From Alphaproteobacteria bacterium (GTDB lineage Bacteria > Pseudomonadota > Alphaproteobacteria > Rhizobiales > Xanthobacteraceae), in contig VAZG01000182.1 in the NCBI GenBank assembly GCA_005885285.1, forward strand, positions 1 to 57,566: a DNA stretch of 57,566 bases. The letters run 5' to 3'. The first letter of the stretch is position 1. Each line of letters opens with the position of its first letter. Of this stretch, positions 32,881 to 41,821 are shown piece after piece. The notes beneath the pieces were generated by a model that did not search any database, was not told the origin of the DNA, and saw only the letters and a list, made by a program, of their open reading frames with translations. Made by a program: the position numbers and the translations under genes.

Positions 32881-33668
32881 GCATGGTGCCCACATTGCTG
32901 TCGGTCGAGGGCCTTTCCAAGTCCTATGGCGGGGTGCATGCCGTCCGCGGTGTCTCGTTTGAGCTCAAGGCCGGCGAGATCCTGGCGCTGATCGGCCCCA
33001 ACGGCGCAGGCAAAAGCACCTGTTTCGATATGCTCAACGGCCAGAAGGATCCCGACAGCGGCCGGATCAATCTGTTGGGCGAAGATACCGCGGGGCGGCC
33101 GCCGCGCGCGATCTGTCGGCTTGGCGTCGGGCGCACCTTCCAGATCACCGCGACGTTCCCGACCATGACGGTACGCGAGAATGTGCAGGTCGCGCTGGTG
33201 TCGTATCGCAGGCAATTGTTCAATCTCTGGTCCTCGACGCCGCGGTTCGAGCAAGGCGAGGCCGCCCGCCTATTGGAATTGGTCGGGATGGGCGGCTATG
33301 CGGATCGGCCATGCGGTGAGCTCGCCTATGGCGATCTCAAACGGCTCGAGCTTGCGGTTGCGCTTGCCAATCAACCAAAGCTTCTGCTGATGGATGAGCC
33401 GACCGCCGGTATGGCGCCGCGCGAGCGCATCGAATTGATGCGGCTCACCGCGCGGATCGCGCGCGAGCAGTCGATCGGCGTGCTCTTCACCGAGCACGAC
33501 ATGGACGTCGTGTTCGAGCATGCCGACCGCATCCTCGTGCTCAACCGCGGTAGCTTGATTGCTGAGGGATCGCCGGAACAAGTGCGCGGCAACCCTGAGG
33601 TCCGCGCGGTCTATCTCGGCGAGGGCCTGGTCTACGACGCGCGCCACCGCAAGGGGCTATCGGCATGA
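32877..33668 (+). CDS. livG: Liv-type ABC transporter ATPase (LivG)
   Basis: A 263-aa ATPase. Walker A GPNGAGKST at ~42-50, a signature-like LAYGDLKRLELAVALA (the usual LSYG variant), Walker B LLLMDEPTAGM, and the H-loop FTEHDMDVV, all in LivG order. It ends in the LivG-type YLGEGLVYDARHRKG. ATPGA-type overlap with the permease before it and a four-base overlap with livF after it place it in the transport operon. Confidence 0.95.
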   Translation: MSMVPTLLSVEGLSKSYGGVHAVRGVSFELKAGEILALIGPNGAGKSTCFDMLNGQKDPDSGRINLLGEDTAGRPPRAICRLGVGRTFQITATFPTMTVRENVQVALVSYRRQLFNLWSSTPRFEQGEAARLLELVGMGGYADRPCGELAYGDLKRLELAVALANQPKLLLMDEPTAGMAPRERIELMRLTARIAREQSIGVLFTEHDMDVVFEHADRILVLNRGSLIAEGSPEQVRGNPEVRAVYLGEGLVYDARHRKGLSA

Positions 33669-34369
33669 AGCTCAGCGTCCAGGATCTCAACAGCCACTAT
33701 GGTCCTGCGCATATCCTGTTCGATATCGCGCTCGAGGTCGGCGATGGCGAGGTGGTCGCGCTGCTAGGGCGCAACGGCGCCGGCAAGTCGACGACCTTTC
33801 GCTCGATCATCGGCCTGGTCGAGCAGCGCTCCGGCCGCATCGTCTTCGAAGGCAAGGACGTCTCGCACCAGCCGACGCACGCGATCGTAAGCCGCGGGCT
33901 TGGCTATGTGCCGGAAGAGCGGCGCATCTTCACCGAACTGACGGTGGAGGAAAACCTCGAGGTCGGCCGCCAGCCGAGGCGGCCGAACGCGCCGCATTGG
34001 ACGCGCGAAAAACTGTTCGCGCTGTTTCCGAACCTCGGCGAAATGCGCAACCGGCCAGGCGGCCGCATGAGCGGCGGCGAGCAGCAGATGCTGACGATCG
34101 CGCGCACCCTGATGGGCAACCCGTCGCTGGTCTTGCTCGACGAGCCCTCGGAAGGGCTATCGCCAAAAATTGTCGAGCAGATGGTCGATGCCATCCTGAT
34201 CATGAAGAAGGAAGGCGTCAGCATCGTGGTCTCCGAGCAGAATTTGCACTTTGCGAAATTGATTTCCGACCGCGCCTACATCATCGAGCGCGGCCGGATC
34301 TGTTTTGGCGGCACGATGGCCGAGTTGGATGCGCGCCCGGACATCCGTGATGCGCATCTATCGTTGTGA
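33665..34369 (+). CDS. livF: Liv-type ABC transporter ATPase (LivF)
   Basis: A 234-aa ATPase with Walker A GRNGAGKST, the LivF marker GYVPEERRIFTELTVEENL, signature MSGGEQQMLTIARTL, Walker B LVLLDEPSEGLSP and the EQN H-loop region. Length is standard for LivF. Partner of LivG; the start overlaps the livG stop (ATGA). Followed 21 bp later by the marR gene on the same strand. Confidence 0.95.
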   Translation: MKLSVQDLNSHYGPAHILFDIALEVGDGEVVALLGRNGAGKSTTFRSIIGLVEQRSGRIVFEGKDVSHQPTHAIVSRGLGYVPEERRIFTELTVEENLEVGRQPRRPNAPHWTREKLFALFPNLGEMRNRPGGRMSGGEQQMLTIARTLMGNPSLVLLDEPSEGLSPKIVEQMVDAILIMKKEGVSIVVSEQNLHFAKLISDRAYIIERGRICFGGTMAELDARPDIRDAHLSL

Positions 34370-34390
34370 TCGGAAGGGCAGGGGACGTCG

Positions 34391-34846
34391 ATGGCCAGGA
34401 ATGCTTCGCTGAAAAAGAGCGTCAGGCCGGCAAGGCCGCTCTATATCCTTGATGAGCAGATCGGCTTCATCCTGCGCCAGGTATGGCAACGCCATGCGAC
34501 GATCTTCGCGCGCGACATCGGCATCAATCTGACGCCGACGCAATGGGCGGCGCTCGCCAAATTGCTCGAGACCGGCCCGTGCTCGCAAAATCAATTGGGG
34601 CGGTTGACCGCGATGGATGTCGCGACCATCAAGGGCGTCATCGACCGCCTGACCGCGCGCGGCCTGACCGAAACCAGCCCCGATCCCGCGGACGGCCGCC
34701 GCTTGCTGGTCAGCCTCACCCGCGCGGGCCAGCAGATGGCCGAGAAGGTTGCGCCGAACGCGCTGGCGATCTCGAAGGAAACGCTGGCGCCGCTCGATGC
34801 CAGAGAACGCGAGACGCTGGTCGCGCTGCTCGGTAAGCTGCGATGA
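34391..34846 (+). CDS. MarR-family regulator, NicR-like
   Basis: A 151-aa winged-helix repressor. LYILDEQIGFILRQVWQRHA, then LTPTQWAALAKLLETGPCSQ and NQLGRLTAMDVATIKGVIDRL, followed by the wing DPADGRRLLVSLT. The LTPTQ-AALAKL-GPCSQNxLGRLTAMD stretch closely resembles the NicR/BpsR group, MarR proteins that repress nicotinate genes and respond to 6-hydroxynicotinate. Last gene of the transport operon. The likely targets are the TTCGTATACGAA palindromes at 26.5-26.7 kb and 43.1 kb. Confidence 0.85.
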   Translation: MARNASLKKSVRPARPLYILDEQIGFILRQVWQRHATIFARDIGINLTPTQWAALAKLLETGPCSQNQLGRLTAMDVATIKGVIDRLTARGLTETSPDPADGRRLLVSLTRAGQQMAEKVAPNALAISKETLAPLDARERETLVALLGKLR

Positions 34847-35010
34847 ATGGTCGACGTCTTCTGGTTCCATTGCGCTGCAGCTTTTTCCCCCGTATGTTGC
34901 CGATGCGTAACAGTTGCGAATGGGCTGTGGTGATACCTTCCATAGAGTTCTAACCGCACGGATCGTGCGATCTCATGGCTCATGCCGTTGGGTTCGCGGG
35001 GGATCACGGA

Positions 35011-37206
35011 ATGAACCAACGCTTCGGGCTGCTGACTTGTCTTGCCGCCTCGGCCCTGCTTGCCGCGCTTTCGAGTGATGCGATAGCGGCTGCCCGCCAC
35101 AAGCAAATCGAGCACGGCAAGAAGGCGGGTGCGGCGAACAAGGCGGCGCATCATCGCAATACTGCGCATCAGAAAGACAAGCATGCGGGGCATACGACGC
35201 GGCGTAAGTCGGAGCCGCATGTAGAGGCCATCGACGCTGCGGAGACGCCGGCGCTGTCGGGCGACGCCGCGGCTGTCAAGAATGCGATCGATCTGGTGCG
35301 CAAGGTCAAGACGGCCGACGCGATCGCCATCGAAAAGACCATCGCTGATCCGGTGGCGCAAAAGCTGGTCGAATGGTACCTGCTGCGCCACCCGGAGGGC
35401 GACGCGAATTTCAGCCGCTATGCGGCGTTCATCGCCGACAACCCGGGCTGGCCGAGCATAAGCACGTTGCGCCGCCGCGCCGAGGCACGGCTCTGGCAGG
35501 AACGCAGCGACGCGGCCGCCGTTCACCACTTTACCGGTGATCAGCCAACGAGCGCCAAAGGCCGCTTCGCGCTGGCGCGGGTGTTGCTTGCTGAAGGCGA
35601 CCGTGACGACGCGGTGCGCCTGGCCCGCGAGGCCTGGCGGTCGGAAGAATTGACCGAGCGGGCCGAATCCGAAGCGTTCGATACCTTCCGCGACTTGTTC
35701 ACGAGCGAGGACCACCGCGCACGCATGGACAAGCGCATCGGCGCCAAGGATTTCTCGGCAGCAATGCGCGCGGCGCATCGCTTTGGAGGCGAGGGACCTT
35801 CGATCGTAAAGGCGTGCGAGGCGGTCAAGGGCGATGAGAAGAAGGCACTCGACCTGCTCGATTCGGTCGCGACCGAGGCCCGCCAGGATTTGGGCTATAC
35901 GCTGTGCCGCATTCACTGGATGGTGCGTCATGACCGGCTTGATGAAGCAGCCCGCCTGGTAGTGGCGGCGCCGGCGGAAACGATGGCGCTGCAGGACACC
36001 GACGAGTGGTGGCGCGAGCGGCGCGTTCTCGCTCGCAAGCTGCTCGATCAGCACAAATACGAGACCGCTTATCAGGTCGTGCGCGACGCAGCACTTCCGG
36101 CCAGCGAAAGCTACCGGGCCGATTTCCATTTCATGACCGGCTGGATAGCGTTCCGCTATCTCAATGATCCCGCCATGGCGCGCGGCCATTTCGCCCATAT
36201 CGACGACGGCTCGCTCAATCCGATCGTGCGGGCGCGGGCAGGCTACTGGCGCGGCCGCGTTGCCGAAGCGATTGGCGAGCAGGACGAGGCGCGCGCAAGC
36301 TATGAAGCCGCGGCGCGCCATACCACGGCCTATTACGGACAACTCGCGCGCGCCAAGCTCGGTCTCGATAAAATGGAGCTGCGGACGCCCCCTGCCGCCG
36401 ATTCCGCCAACACCCAAGCGCTCGCCGACGAACTCGTGCGCGCCGCCGACATGCTCTATACGGTCGGCGAGCGGGATCTTGCGGCGAGCTTTGTGTCTGA
36501 CCTCGCCGAGCAAAGCGGCAACGCGGCGACGCTGGCGGCGCTTGGTGAATTGACTGGCCGCCGCAACCACGCCCACGCCATGCTGGAGATCGGCAGAATA
36601 GCGCTTGCGCGCGGCCTCGCGGTCGATCCTTACGCCTTTCCGACCATCGGGATTCCGCAGCACAATCCGATCGGCCCCGCAATCGACCGCAGCATCATCT
36701 ATTCGGTGGCACGCACCGAGAGCGCGTTCGACCAACGCGACAAGTCGTCCGCCATGGCGGTCGGCCTGATGCAGGTGACGCCGGAGGCCGGGCGTGACAC
36801 TGCCAAAAGATTCGGCGTCGAATACGATTGGGACCGCATGGTGTCCGATCCCGTCTACAACACACAGATGGGCGCTGCAGAGGTTTCAGCGCTGCTTAGG
36901 GAATATAAGGACTGCCACATCATGACCTTCGCCGGTTATAACGCCGGCCGCGGCCGCGTCCGCGATTGGGTGAAAGCGTATGGTGATCCGCGCGATCCCA
37001 ATGTCGATCCGGTCGATTGGGTTGAACGCATTCCATTTTCCGAAACGCGAAACTACGTCCAGCGCGTCATGGAGAACATGTTGGTCTATCGCGTCCGTTT
37101 CGGCGCTCCCGCAACGGTTGTTTCAAAGATCGACCAGCGTGATGGAGCGGGCCAAGAGGCCGGTTCGGCGCCGCCTTTCTCGACCCAGGCATCAGGTTCG
37201 GAGTAG
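35011..37206 (+). CDS. slt: Soluble lytic murein transglycosylase
   Basis: A 731-aa periplasmic enzyme that cleaves peptidoglycan between MurNAc and GlcNAc. A signal peptide from ATG 35011 (MNQRFGLLTCLAASALLAAL), a His/Lys-rich linker, and a long superhelical region of ~450 residues with TPR-like pairs (YDxxxxLRRRAEARLWQE). The C-terminal SLT domain has the catalytic Glu in IIYSVARTESAFDQRDKSSA, plus GLMQVTPEAGRDTA and TFAGYNAGRGRV. Domain order and size match Slt70. Stands alone between the MarR gene and a convergent gene. Confidence 0.95.
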   Translation: MNQRFGLLTCLAASALLAALSSDAIAAARHKQIEHGKKAGAANKAAHHRNTAHQKDKHAGHTTRRKSEPHVEAIDAAETPALSGDAAAVKNAIDLVRKVKTADAIAIEKTIADPVAQKLVEWYLLRHPEGDANFSRYAAFIADNPGWPSISTLRRRAEARLWQERSDAAAVHHFTGDQPTSAKGRFALARVLLAEGDRDDAVRLAREAWRSEELTERAESEAFDTFRDLFTSEDHRARMDKRIGAKDFSAAMRAAHRFGGEGPSIVKACEAVKGDEKKALDLLDSVATEARQDLGYTLCRIHWMVRHDRLDEAARLVVAAPAETMALQDTDEWWRERRVLARKLLDQHKYETAYQVVRDAALPASESYRADFHFMTGWIAFRYLNDPAMARGHFAHIDDGSLNPIVRARAGYWRGRVAEAIGEQDEARASYEAAARHTTAYYGQLARAKLGLDKMELRTPPAADSANTQALADELVRAADMLYTVGERDLAASFVSDLAEQSGNAATLAALGELTGRRNHAHAMLEIGRIALARGLAVDPYAFPTIGIPQHNPIGPAIDRSIIYSVARTESAFDQRDKSSAMAVGLMQVTPEAGRDTAKRFGVEYDWDRMVSDPVYNTQMGAAEVSALLREYKDCHIMTFAGYNAGRGRVRDWVKAYGDPRDPNVDPVDWVERIPFSETRNYVQRVMENMLVYRVRFGAPATVVSKIDQRDGAGQEAGSAPPFSTQASGSE

Positions 37207-37893
37207 TCAGTCGGTAGCTTGGCCGGTGAGGCTGAACACCAGTGCAATAGCCCCCACCACAATCAGGCTGACGGCCCAGGACGTATCCAGGTTGAACCAG
37301 CTCCGCGATACGAATTTGAGGCCGAGATAGCGGTAAACCAGCCACGCGGAACATCCGCCGGCCGTGATCATCGCGGTGGCGTGGATGACGGCCACCAGCA
37401 CGGCCATCCCGAGACTCGTGTCGATCAGGGTCCCGGCTGCCTGGTGGCCGGTGTCGAGGTCGGCATCCCGGCACAGTCCGAGATAGATCGGCACGAGCAT
37501 CAGCCCCGCGCCATGAGCGATGGCGACAGCAAAGGACCAAAGCCCTAATTGCGTCGGTCGGATCCGCGCCAATGCCCGGGGATGGCGGCGCTCGACAAGC
37601 CGGTAGACGCCAAACCCGATGACAAGGAGGCCGGCGCCGATCTGGAGCTGACGCTGCCATTCGACCAGGGCGACCAATATTGCGAAGGGAAGCAGCACGA
37701 GCAGCATCGCCAGCAAATGGCCGGCGGCTAGCGGCCCAAGCGCAGCGATCACGGCACGCGAACTCCGCTCCATCAATCCCGCCGAAACGGCGAGCGGCCA
37801 TCCCATTCCCGGGTTCACGCCGTGATAGAGGCCGCTTGCGATGACCGCCAGCCAGAGCCAGGCAGGTGTCCAATCGGCTGCACTCAAATTCAA
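37207..37893 (-). CDS. Polytopic membrane protein beside the SBP56 gene
   Basis: A 228-aa protein with about six membrane helices. The first helix contains SGLYHGVNPGMGWPLAVSAG, with His and Asn inside the membrane, and LMLVPIYLGLCRDAD lies centrally. The His-containing pattern resembles NicO/UreH-type metal or LysE-like exporters. Its start overlaps the SBP56 stop by four bases, so the two are co-translated. A role in handling copper or sulfide for the partner is a guess. Confidence 0.75.
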   Translation of the reverse strand: MNLSAADWTPAWLWLAVIASGLYHGVNPGMGWPLAVSAGLMERSSRAVIAALGPLAAGHLLAMLLVLLPFAILVALVEWQRQLQIGAGLLVIGFGVYRLVERRHPRALARIRPTQLGLWSFAVAIAHGAGLMLVPIYLGLCRDADLDTGHQAAGTLIDTSLGMAVLVAVIHATAMITAGGCSAWLVYRYLGLKFVSRSWFNLDTSWAVSLIVVGAIALVFSLTGQATD

Positions 37894-39290
37894 ACCGACG
37901 GATAGCAGAACGAGTCCGTCGAACAGTCGCCGCCGTCGAGTCGGATCTGATGCGCCCGGTACCCGTCGGGAAAGCTCACCCAGTAGTCCTTTGCGAGCTC
38001 AAGGCCACCGCCAGGCCTGGCATTGGCCATCACCTCGACGCCCGGAATGCCTTGCGGATAGAATTGGTCGTCCCACGTCGAGTAGAGCGAGTTGGTCCAG
38101 TAGACTCGTTTGCCGTCGCGGCTGATCTCCACCATCTGGGGGCCGCCTGCATAGGCCTTGCCGTTCGGATGAGGCGTGCGGCGTACGATGCCGCCGGCGC
38201 GGACCGATCCGGCGAGCTTCGGCTTTCGGGGATCGGTGACATCGTATTGACGCATCTCGCCGGTGCCCCAACAGGAGACGTAGAGAAACTTGTCATCCAT
38301 CGACAGGTCGATATCGGTTACCAGTGGTGGCACCGCGCCAAAGCCCTGCAGAAGTGGCGGCAACTGGTCCTTGGGCGCGGGCTCGGGTGGGATTGTCGCC
38401 GTCTTCTCCGCGTGAAACTTGCCGCCCTCCCGCCACCAGGTCCAGATCGAGCCTTCGAGGTTCGTGGTGTCGACCACGACGCCCAGGAAGCCGTGCTCGC
38501 GAACGGGGTCATGCGCGGGACGTACCTCCAGCGCCATTTGATGGTTGGCGCCGAGGTCGATCGTCTGGACGTTTCGCCGCGCCCGCAGATCCCAGAAATG
38601 GATCCGATGGCCGTATTTGTTGGACAGCAGATCCTCCGGCACGATCCCGTTCTCGAATTGCGGGGGCAGCGCCCACTCGCTGGTCACCATGTAATCGCGT
38701 GGCAGATTCCACCAGAAATCATAGTGCAGCGTTTGCGGACCGCGATCGAGCTCCCACCGCCCGAGGACATCGAATGTCTCGCAGTCCATGATGAAGACGC
38801 CGGGCGGTCCGTCGGTGCCAGCTTTGCCGCCGCCGCCGAGCGTGCTGATGTAGATGCCTTCCGGCCCGCAGTGGACGGTGTGGGGCCGCGAGTAGCCGGT
38901 CTTGTTGAAGATTTCCTCAGGCTCGATGATTTTGTGAATCTTCGCTCTTGTGGGGTCCGGCTTGGTATCGATGACGTAAATCCGGGAGGAGCGGATGCCC
39001 GGAATGATGAGATAGCGTCGCTCGAGGAATGCGTGACCGGTAAGCGGCGACAACGCCGACGAGCAGGCGTTCCATCCGAAATGGTGAAATTCGTCCCCCT
39101 TGTTGGGCATCGTCACCGTATGGACGACTTGACTGAAGGTCGAAGAACCCGGCTTCACGTCGATCACGGCGAGCGCGTCGGGCTTTGAAAAATCCGGACT
39201 AAGCAGCAACGTGTAGGCGAAGCTCTCCGGCGGAGCCTCCATTGCAAGCTTCGGCGATGCATGAAACGTGGGATCCGGCCTGATCGTCAT
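37890..39290 (-). CDS. Selenium-binding protein 56 / methanethiol oxidase family
   Basis: A 466-aa beta-propeller protein from ATG 39290, with GGAGG eight bases upstream. Markers: KTGYSRPHTVHCGPEGIYIS, RGPQTLHYDFWWNLPRDYMV, LYVSCWGTGEMRQYDVTDPR, and a C-terminal SFCYPSV, all conserved in SBP56. Characterised bacterial members are copper-dependent methanethiol oxidases giving formaldehyde, H2O2 and H2S. No twin-arginine signal is visible here, so location is uncertain. Operon with the membrane protein at 37207. Confidence 0.92.
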   Translation of the reverse strand: MTIRPDPTFHASPKLAMEAPPESFAYTLLLSPDFSKPDALAVIDVKPGSSTFSQVVHTVTMPNKGDEFHHFGWNACSSALSPLTGHAFLERRYLIIPGIRSSRIYVIDTKPDPTRAKIHKIIEPEEIFNKTGYSRPHTVHCGPEGIYISTLGGGGKAGTDGPPGVFIMDCETFDVLGRWELDRGPQTLHYDFWWNLPRDYMVTSEWALPPQFENGIVPEDLLSNKYGHRIHFWDLRARRNVQTIDLGANHQMALEVRPAHDPVREHGFLGVVVDTTNLEGSIWTWWREGGKFHAEKTATIPPEPAPKDQLPPLLQGFGAVPPLVTDIDLSMDDKFLYVSCWGTGEMRQYDVTDPRKPKLAGSVRAGGIVRRTPHPNGKAYAGGPQMVEISRDGKRVYWTNSLYSTWDDQFYPQGIPGVEVMANARPGGGLELAKDYWVSFPDGYRAHQIRLDGGDCSTDSFCYPSV

Positions 39291-39420
39291 CGTACTGCCT
39301 CCCTGTTCGTCTGGACGTGCACCAGTCTGGCCCAGCAGCAAGCAGAAGAACGAACGCGGCTCGCTGAGGTTCCTCTTGCGAGTGCCGCCGGCTAGCTTCG
39401 ATCATCCTCATAATACACTA

Positions 39421-40788
39421 TTATTGGTAAGCTGCCACGATGTCCGATACAGCGCGCTCAAGCTGCTTTGCGGTGGCGCATTGGCGCACCACGCTGCAGA
39501 ACGCGGCATATCGCGGCATTTCGGAATCGCCCCAGCCCCAGGCCATGCGGCCTTCGGGGTTGAGCCAGACCAACCGCTTGGATCGCTCCGAGATGCGGCG
39601 AAGGATGTCGGCGCGCGGATCAAGGTTGTTGGTGCGGGCGTCGCCGAGAACGATCACCGTGGTCTTCGCCGTCACGCTCGCCATGAAGCCCTTCTCGAAA
39701 TCCGCGAACGAGCCGCCATAGTCCGACGAGCCAAATCCGACCTTCGACATGATCTCGCTCATCGCCTCCTCGGGCGATTTGTTGTCGAGGATATCGCTGA
39801 CCTCGATCAGATGGCCGGAGAACGCAAATGAGCGCACGTCGTCCACCACCTCATGCAGGCTGTGGATCAAGAGCAGGAAGAAATCGGACACCTGCGCCAC
39901 CGATCCGGAGACATCGCACAGCGCCACGATCTTCGGCCGGTCGCGGTGGCGGCGTTTCCACGAGGTGAGGAACGGCACGCCGCCCCAGGCGGCGTTGCGA
40001 CGAAGCGTCTTTCTGGTGTCGAGATGCCCGCGCCGCTGGCGCTTGCGGGGCTTGCTGTAGCGCTCGCGCAGCCGTCGCGCGATGGCACGGATCAGAACCT
40101 TCATCTGCTCGACCTGTCGGCGCTCGAGGCGGGCAAGCGGCGCGTTACGCAGGATTTCGTGGCGGAGGTTTTCGGCTTCCTCGCGTCCGTAGAGCAGCAA
40201 CGCCTGATTGACCGTATCCCGCACATTTTCGCGCAACGCCTCGGTCGCCGCAGTGAGCCGTTCGGCTTCCGACGGGTTGCTGGCGGTAAGTGCATCGAGA
40301 TCATCGCGAAGGCGAGCAATACCGAGCGCTTCGAGAATCCGGGTCGAGAAGATCCCACGCTGGGTGAAATAGCGTATGTCGGACAGCGAGGCGGCGTTCG
40401 CCGCATTCGCCAGTGCGGCGGCGATCGCGTTGCGATCCCGCGCCATCAGCATCTGTGTCAGCTCGCCAAGCTCGGGCGACGGCGCACTGGCACCGCCCGT
40501 TTGTGTCTCGCCGGGGCTCGGGTGCGCTCCCCCGCTTTCGGCGGCATCTTCGCTTGCGGTCTCATCTTTCACGTCAGGCTGGCTGAAGAACAGGTCGAAG
40601 CAATTGCCGAGCGCCTGTTTTTCGTCCTCGCTTTTGGCGAGCGTCAAAAGCAACGCGTCGCGCAGAATACCCCTGTCGGAAAATCCGACATCTTTGACCG
40701 CTCGCATGGCATCGATGCTTTCCGCGGGCGACACCCGAACGCCGGCGCCGCGAGCCGCCCGAAAAAAGCGATGCAGCTCCTGGCGCAT
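39421..40788 (-). CDS. CoxE-like von Willebrand factor A protein
   Basis: A 455-aa cytoplasmic protein. After an N-terminal helical part (MRQELHRFFRAARGAGVRVS) and an acidic linker, the C-terminal ~200 residues form a VWA domain with a MIDAS site (VALCDVSGSVAQVSDFFLLL; DVSGS) and the later Thr/Asp positions (GSSDYGGSFADF, VIVLGDARTNN). The start ATG overlaps the stop of the MoxR-type ATPase (TGATG). Such AAA+/VWA pairs remodel or metallate partner enzymes, e.g. CoxD/CoxE for the molybdenum enzyme CO dehydrogenase. Confidence 0.9.
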   Translation of the reverse strand: MRQELHRFFRAARGAGVRVSPAESIDAMRAVKDVGFSDRGILRDALLLTLAKSEDEKQALGNCFDLFFSQPDVKDETASEDAAESGGAHPSPGETQTGGASAPSPELGELTQMLMARDRNAIAAALANAANAASLSDIRYFTQRGIFSTRILEALGIARLRDDLDALTASNPSEAERLTAATEALRENVRDTVNQALLLYGREEAENLRHEILRNAPLARLERRQVEQMKVLIRAIARRLRERYSKPRKRQRRGHLDTRKTLRRNAAWGGVPFLTSWKRRHRDRPKIVALCDVSGSVAQVSDFFLLLIHSLHEVVDDVRSFAFSGHLIEVSDILDNKSPEEAMSEIMSKVGFGSSDYGGSFADFEKGFMASVTAKTTVIVLGDARTNNLDPRADILRRISERSKRLVWLNPEGRMAWGWGDSEMPRYAAFCSVVRQCATAKQLERAVSDIVAAYQ

Positions 40789-41735
40789 CAGCCGAACACG
40801 CCTTGCCGGCCGGCCTTGGCGACGAAGCTCGTCACCTGCGGCATCGTGGTTTCGATGTCCGCCTCGTATTTCAAGAGCACGTTGAGCGTGTCCTTGACGG
40901 TTTCGTGATCGAGCTCCGAGGACTGCAGAAGCACCAGCACGCGCGCCCAATCGATGGTCTCGCTGACCGAGGGTAGTTTCTTCAGATCGAGCGCGCGAAC
41001 CTGATTGATGAAGCCAACAATCTGACCGCGCAGCGATTGCGAGATGCCGGGGACGCGGCTTTCGACGATGCGCTCTTCGAGCTTCTGCTCGGGAAAGCCG
41101 ATATGCAGATGCAGGCAGCGCCGCTTGAGCGCGTCGGAAAGGTCGCGCTCGCCATTGGAGGTCAAGATCACCGTCGGCTTCACCACCGCCGCGATGGTGC
41201 CGAGCTCGGGGATGCTGATCTGGTAATCCGAGAGTATTTCGAGCAAAAGCGATTCGAATTCGGCGTCCGATTTGTCGATCTCGTCGACCAGCAGCACGCA
41301 GCCTTTGGCCTGCTCCAGGGCCTGGAGCAGGGGACGCGGCTCGACGAATTCCTTGGAGAAGAACACGTCGCCGAAATCGTGCAGCCGGTCGAGCGCCGCC
41401 GATAGCGTCTCCGCGCCGCCCAGGACTTCGCCGAGCTTGTCCTTTAGAATTTGGGTGTAGAGAAGCTGCTTTGCGTATTTCCATTCGTACAGCGCCTTGG
41501 CTTCATCGAGCCCTTCATAGCATTGCATACGGATCATCTTGAGCCCGCGCCATGCCGCCAGCGCCTTTGCCAGTTCGGTCTTGCCAACGCCGGCCGGGCC
41601 CTCGACCAGGATCGGCTTTTCGATCCGCTCGGCGAGATAGACTGCGGTCGCGATCTGCGGGCTGGCGATATAGCCTGCTGAAGCCAGTCCCGACGTGACG
41701 GCCTCGATCGAAACCGCAGGCAGATTGTTGCTCAT
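40788..41735 (-). CDS. MoxR/CoxD-type AAA+ ATPase
   Basis: A 315-aa ATPase from ATG 41735 (MSNNLPAVSIEAVTSGLASA). Walker A GPAGVGKTE, an LQCYEGLDEAKALYEW-type insert seen in CoxD/MoxR, Walker B VLLVDEIDKS, and sensor 1 TSNGERDLSDALKRRCLHLH. The longer frame to 41780 lacks homology. Works with the VWA partner encoded by the overlapping next gene. Whether it serves the nearby molybdenum hydroxylase is unknown; such pairs are widespread. Confidence 0.92.
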   Translation of the reverse strand: MSNNLPAVSIEAVTSGLASAGYIASPQIATAVYLAERIEKPILVEGPAGVGKTELAKALAAWRGLKMIRMQCYEGLDEAKALYEWKYAKQLLYTQILKDKLGEVLGGAETLSAALDRLHDFGDVFFSKEFVEPRPLLQALEQAKGCVLLVDEIDKSDAEFESLLLEILSDYQISIPELGTIAAVVKPTVILTSNGERDLSDALKRRCLHLHIGFPEQKLEERIVESRVPGISQSLRGQIVGFINQVRALDLKKLPSVSETIDWARVLVLLQSSELDHETVKDTLNVLLKYEADIETTMPQVTSFVAKAGRQGVFG

Positions 41736-41821
41736 GATTGCCGATGCTCCATATGGGCCGGCCCGGTCCGAGCTAGCCACATAGGATTACGCCAATCGCG
41801 CTGGCCCGCAAACATCTGTCA

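Noticed and set aside
34591..36735. A 714-codon minus-strand frame
   Set aside because: Antisense to the lytic transglycosylase and MarR genes; no recognisable motif.
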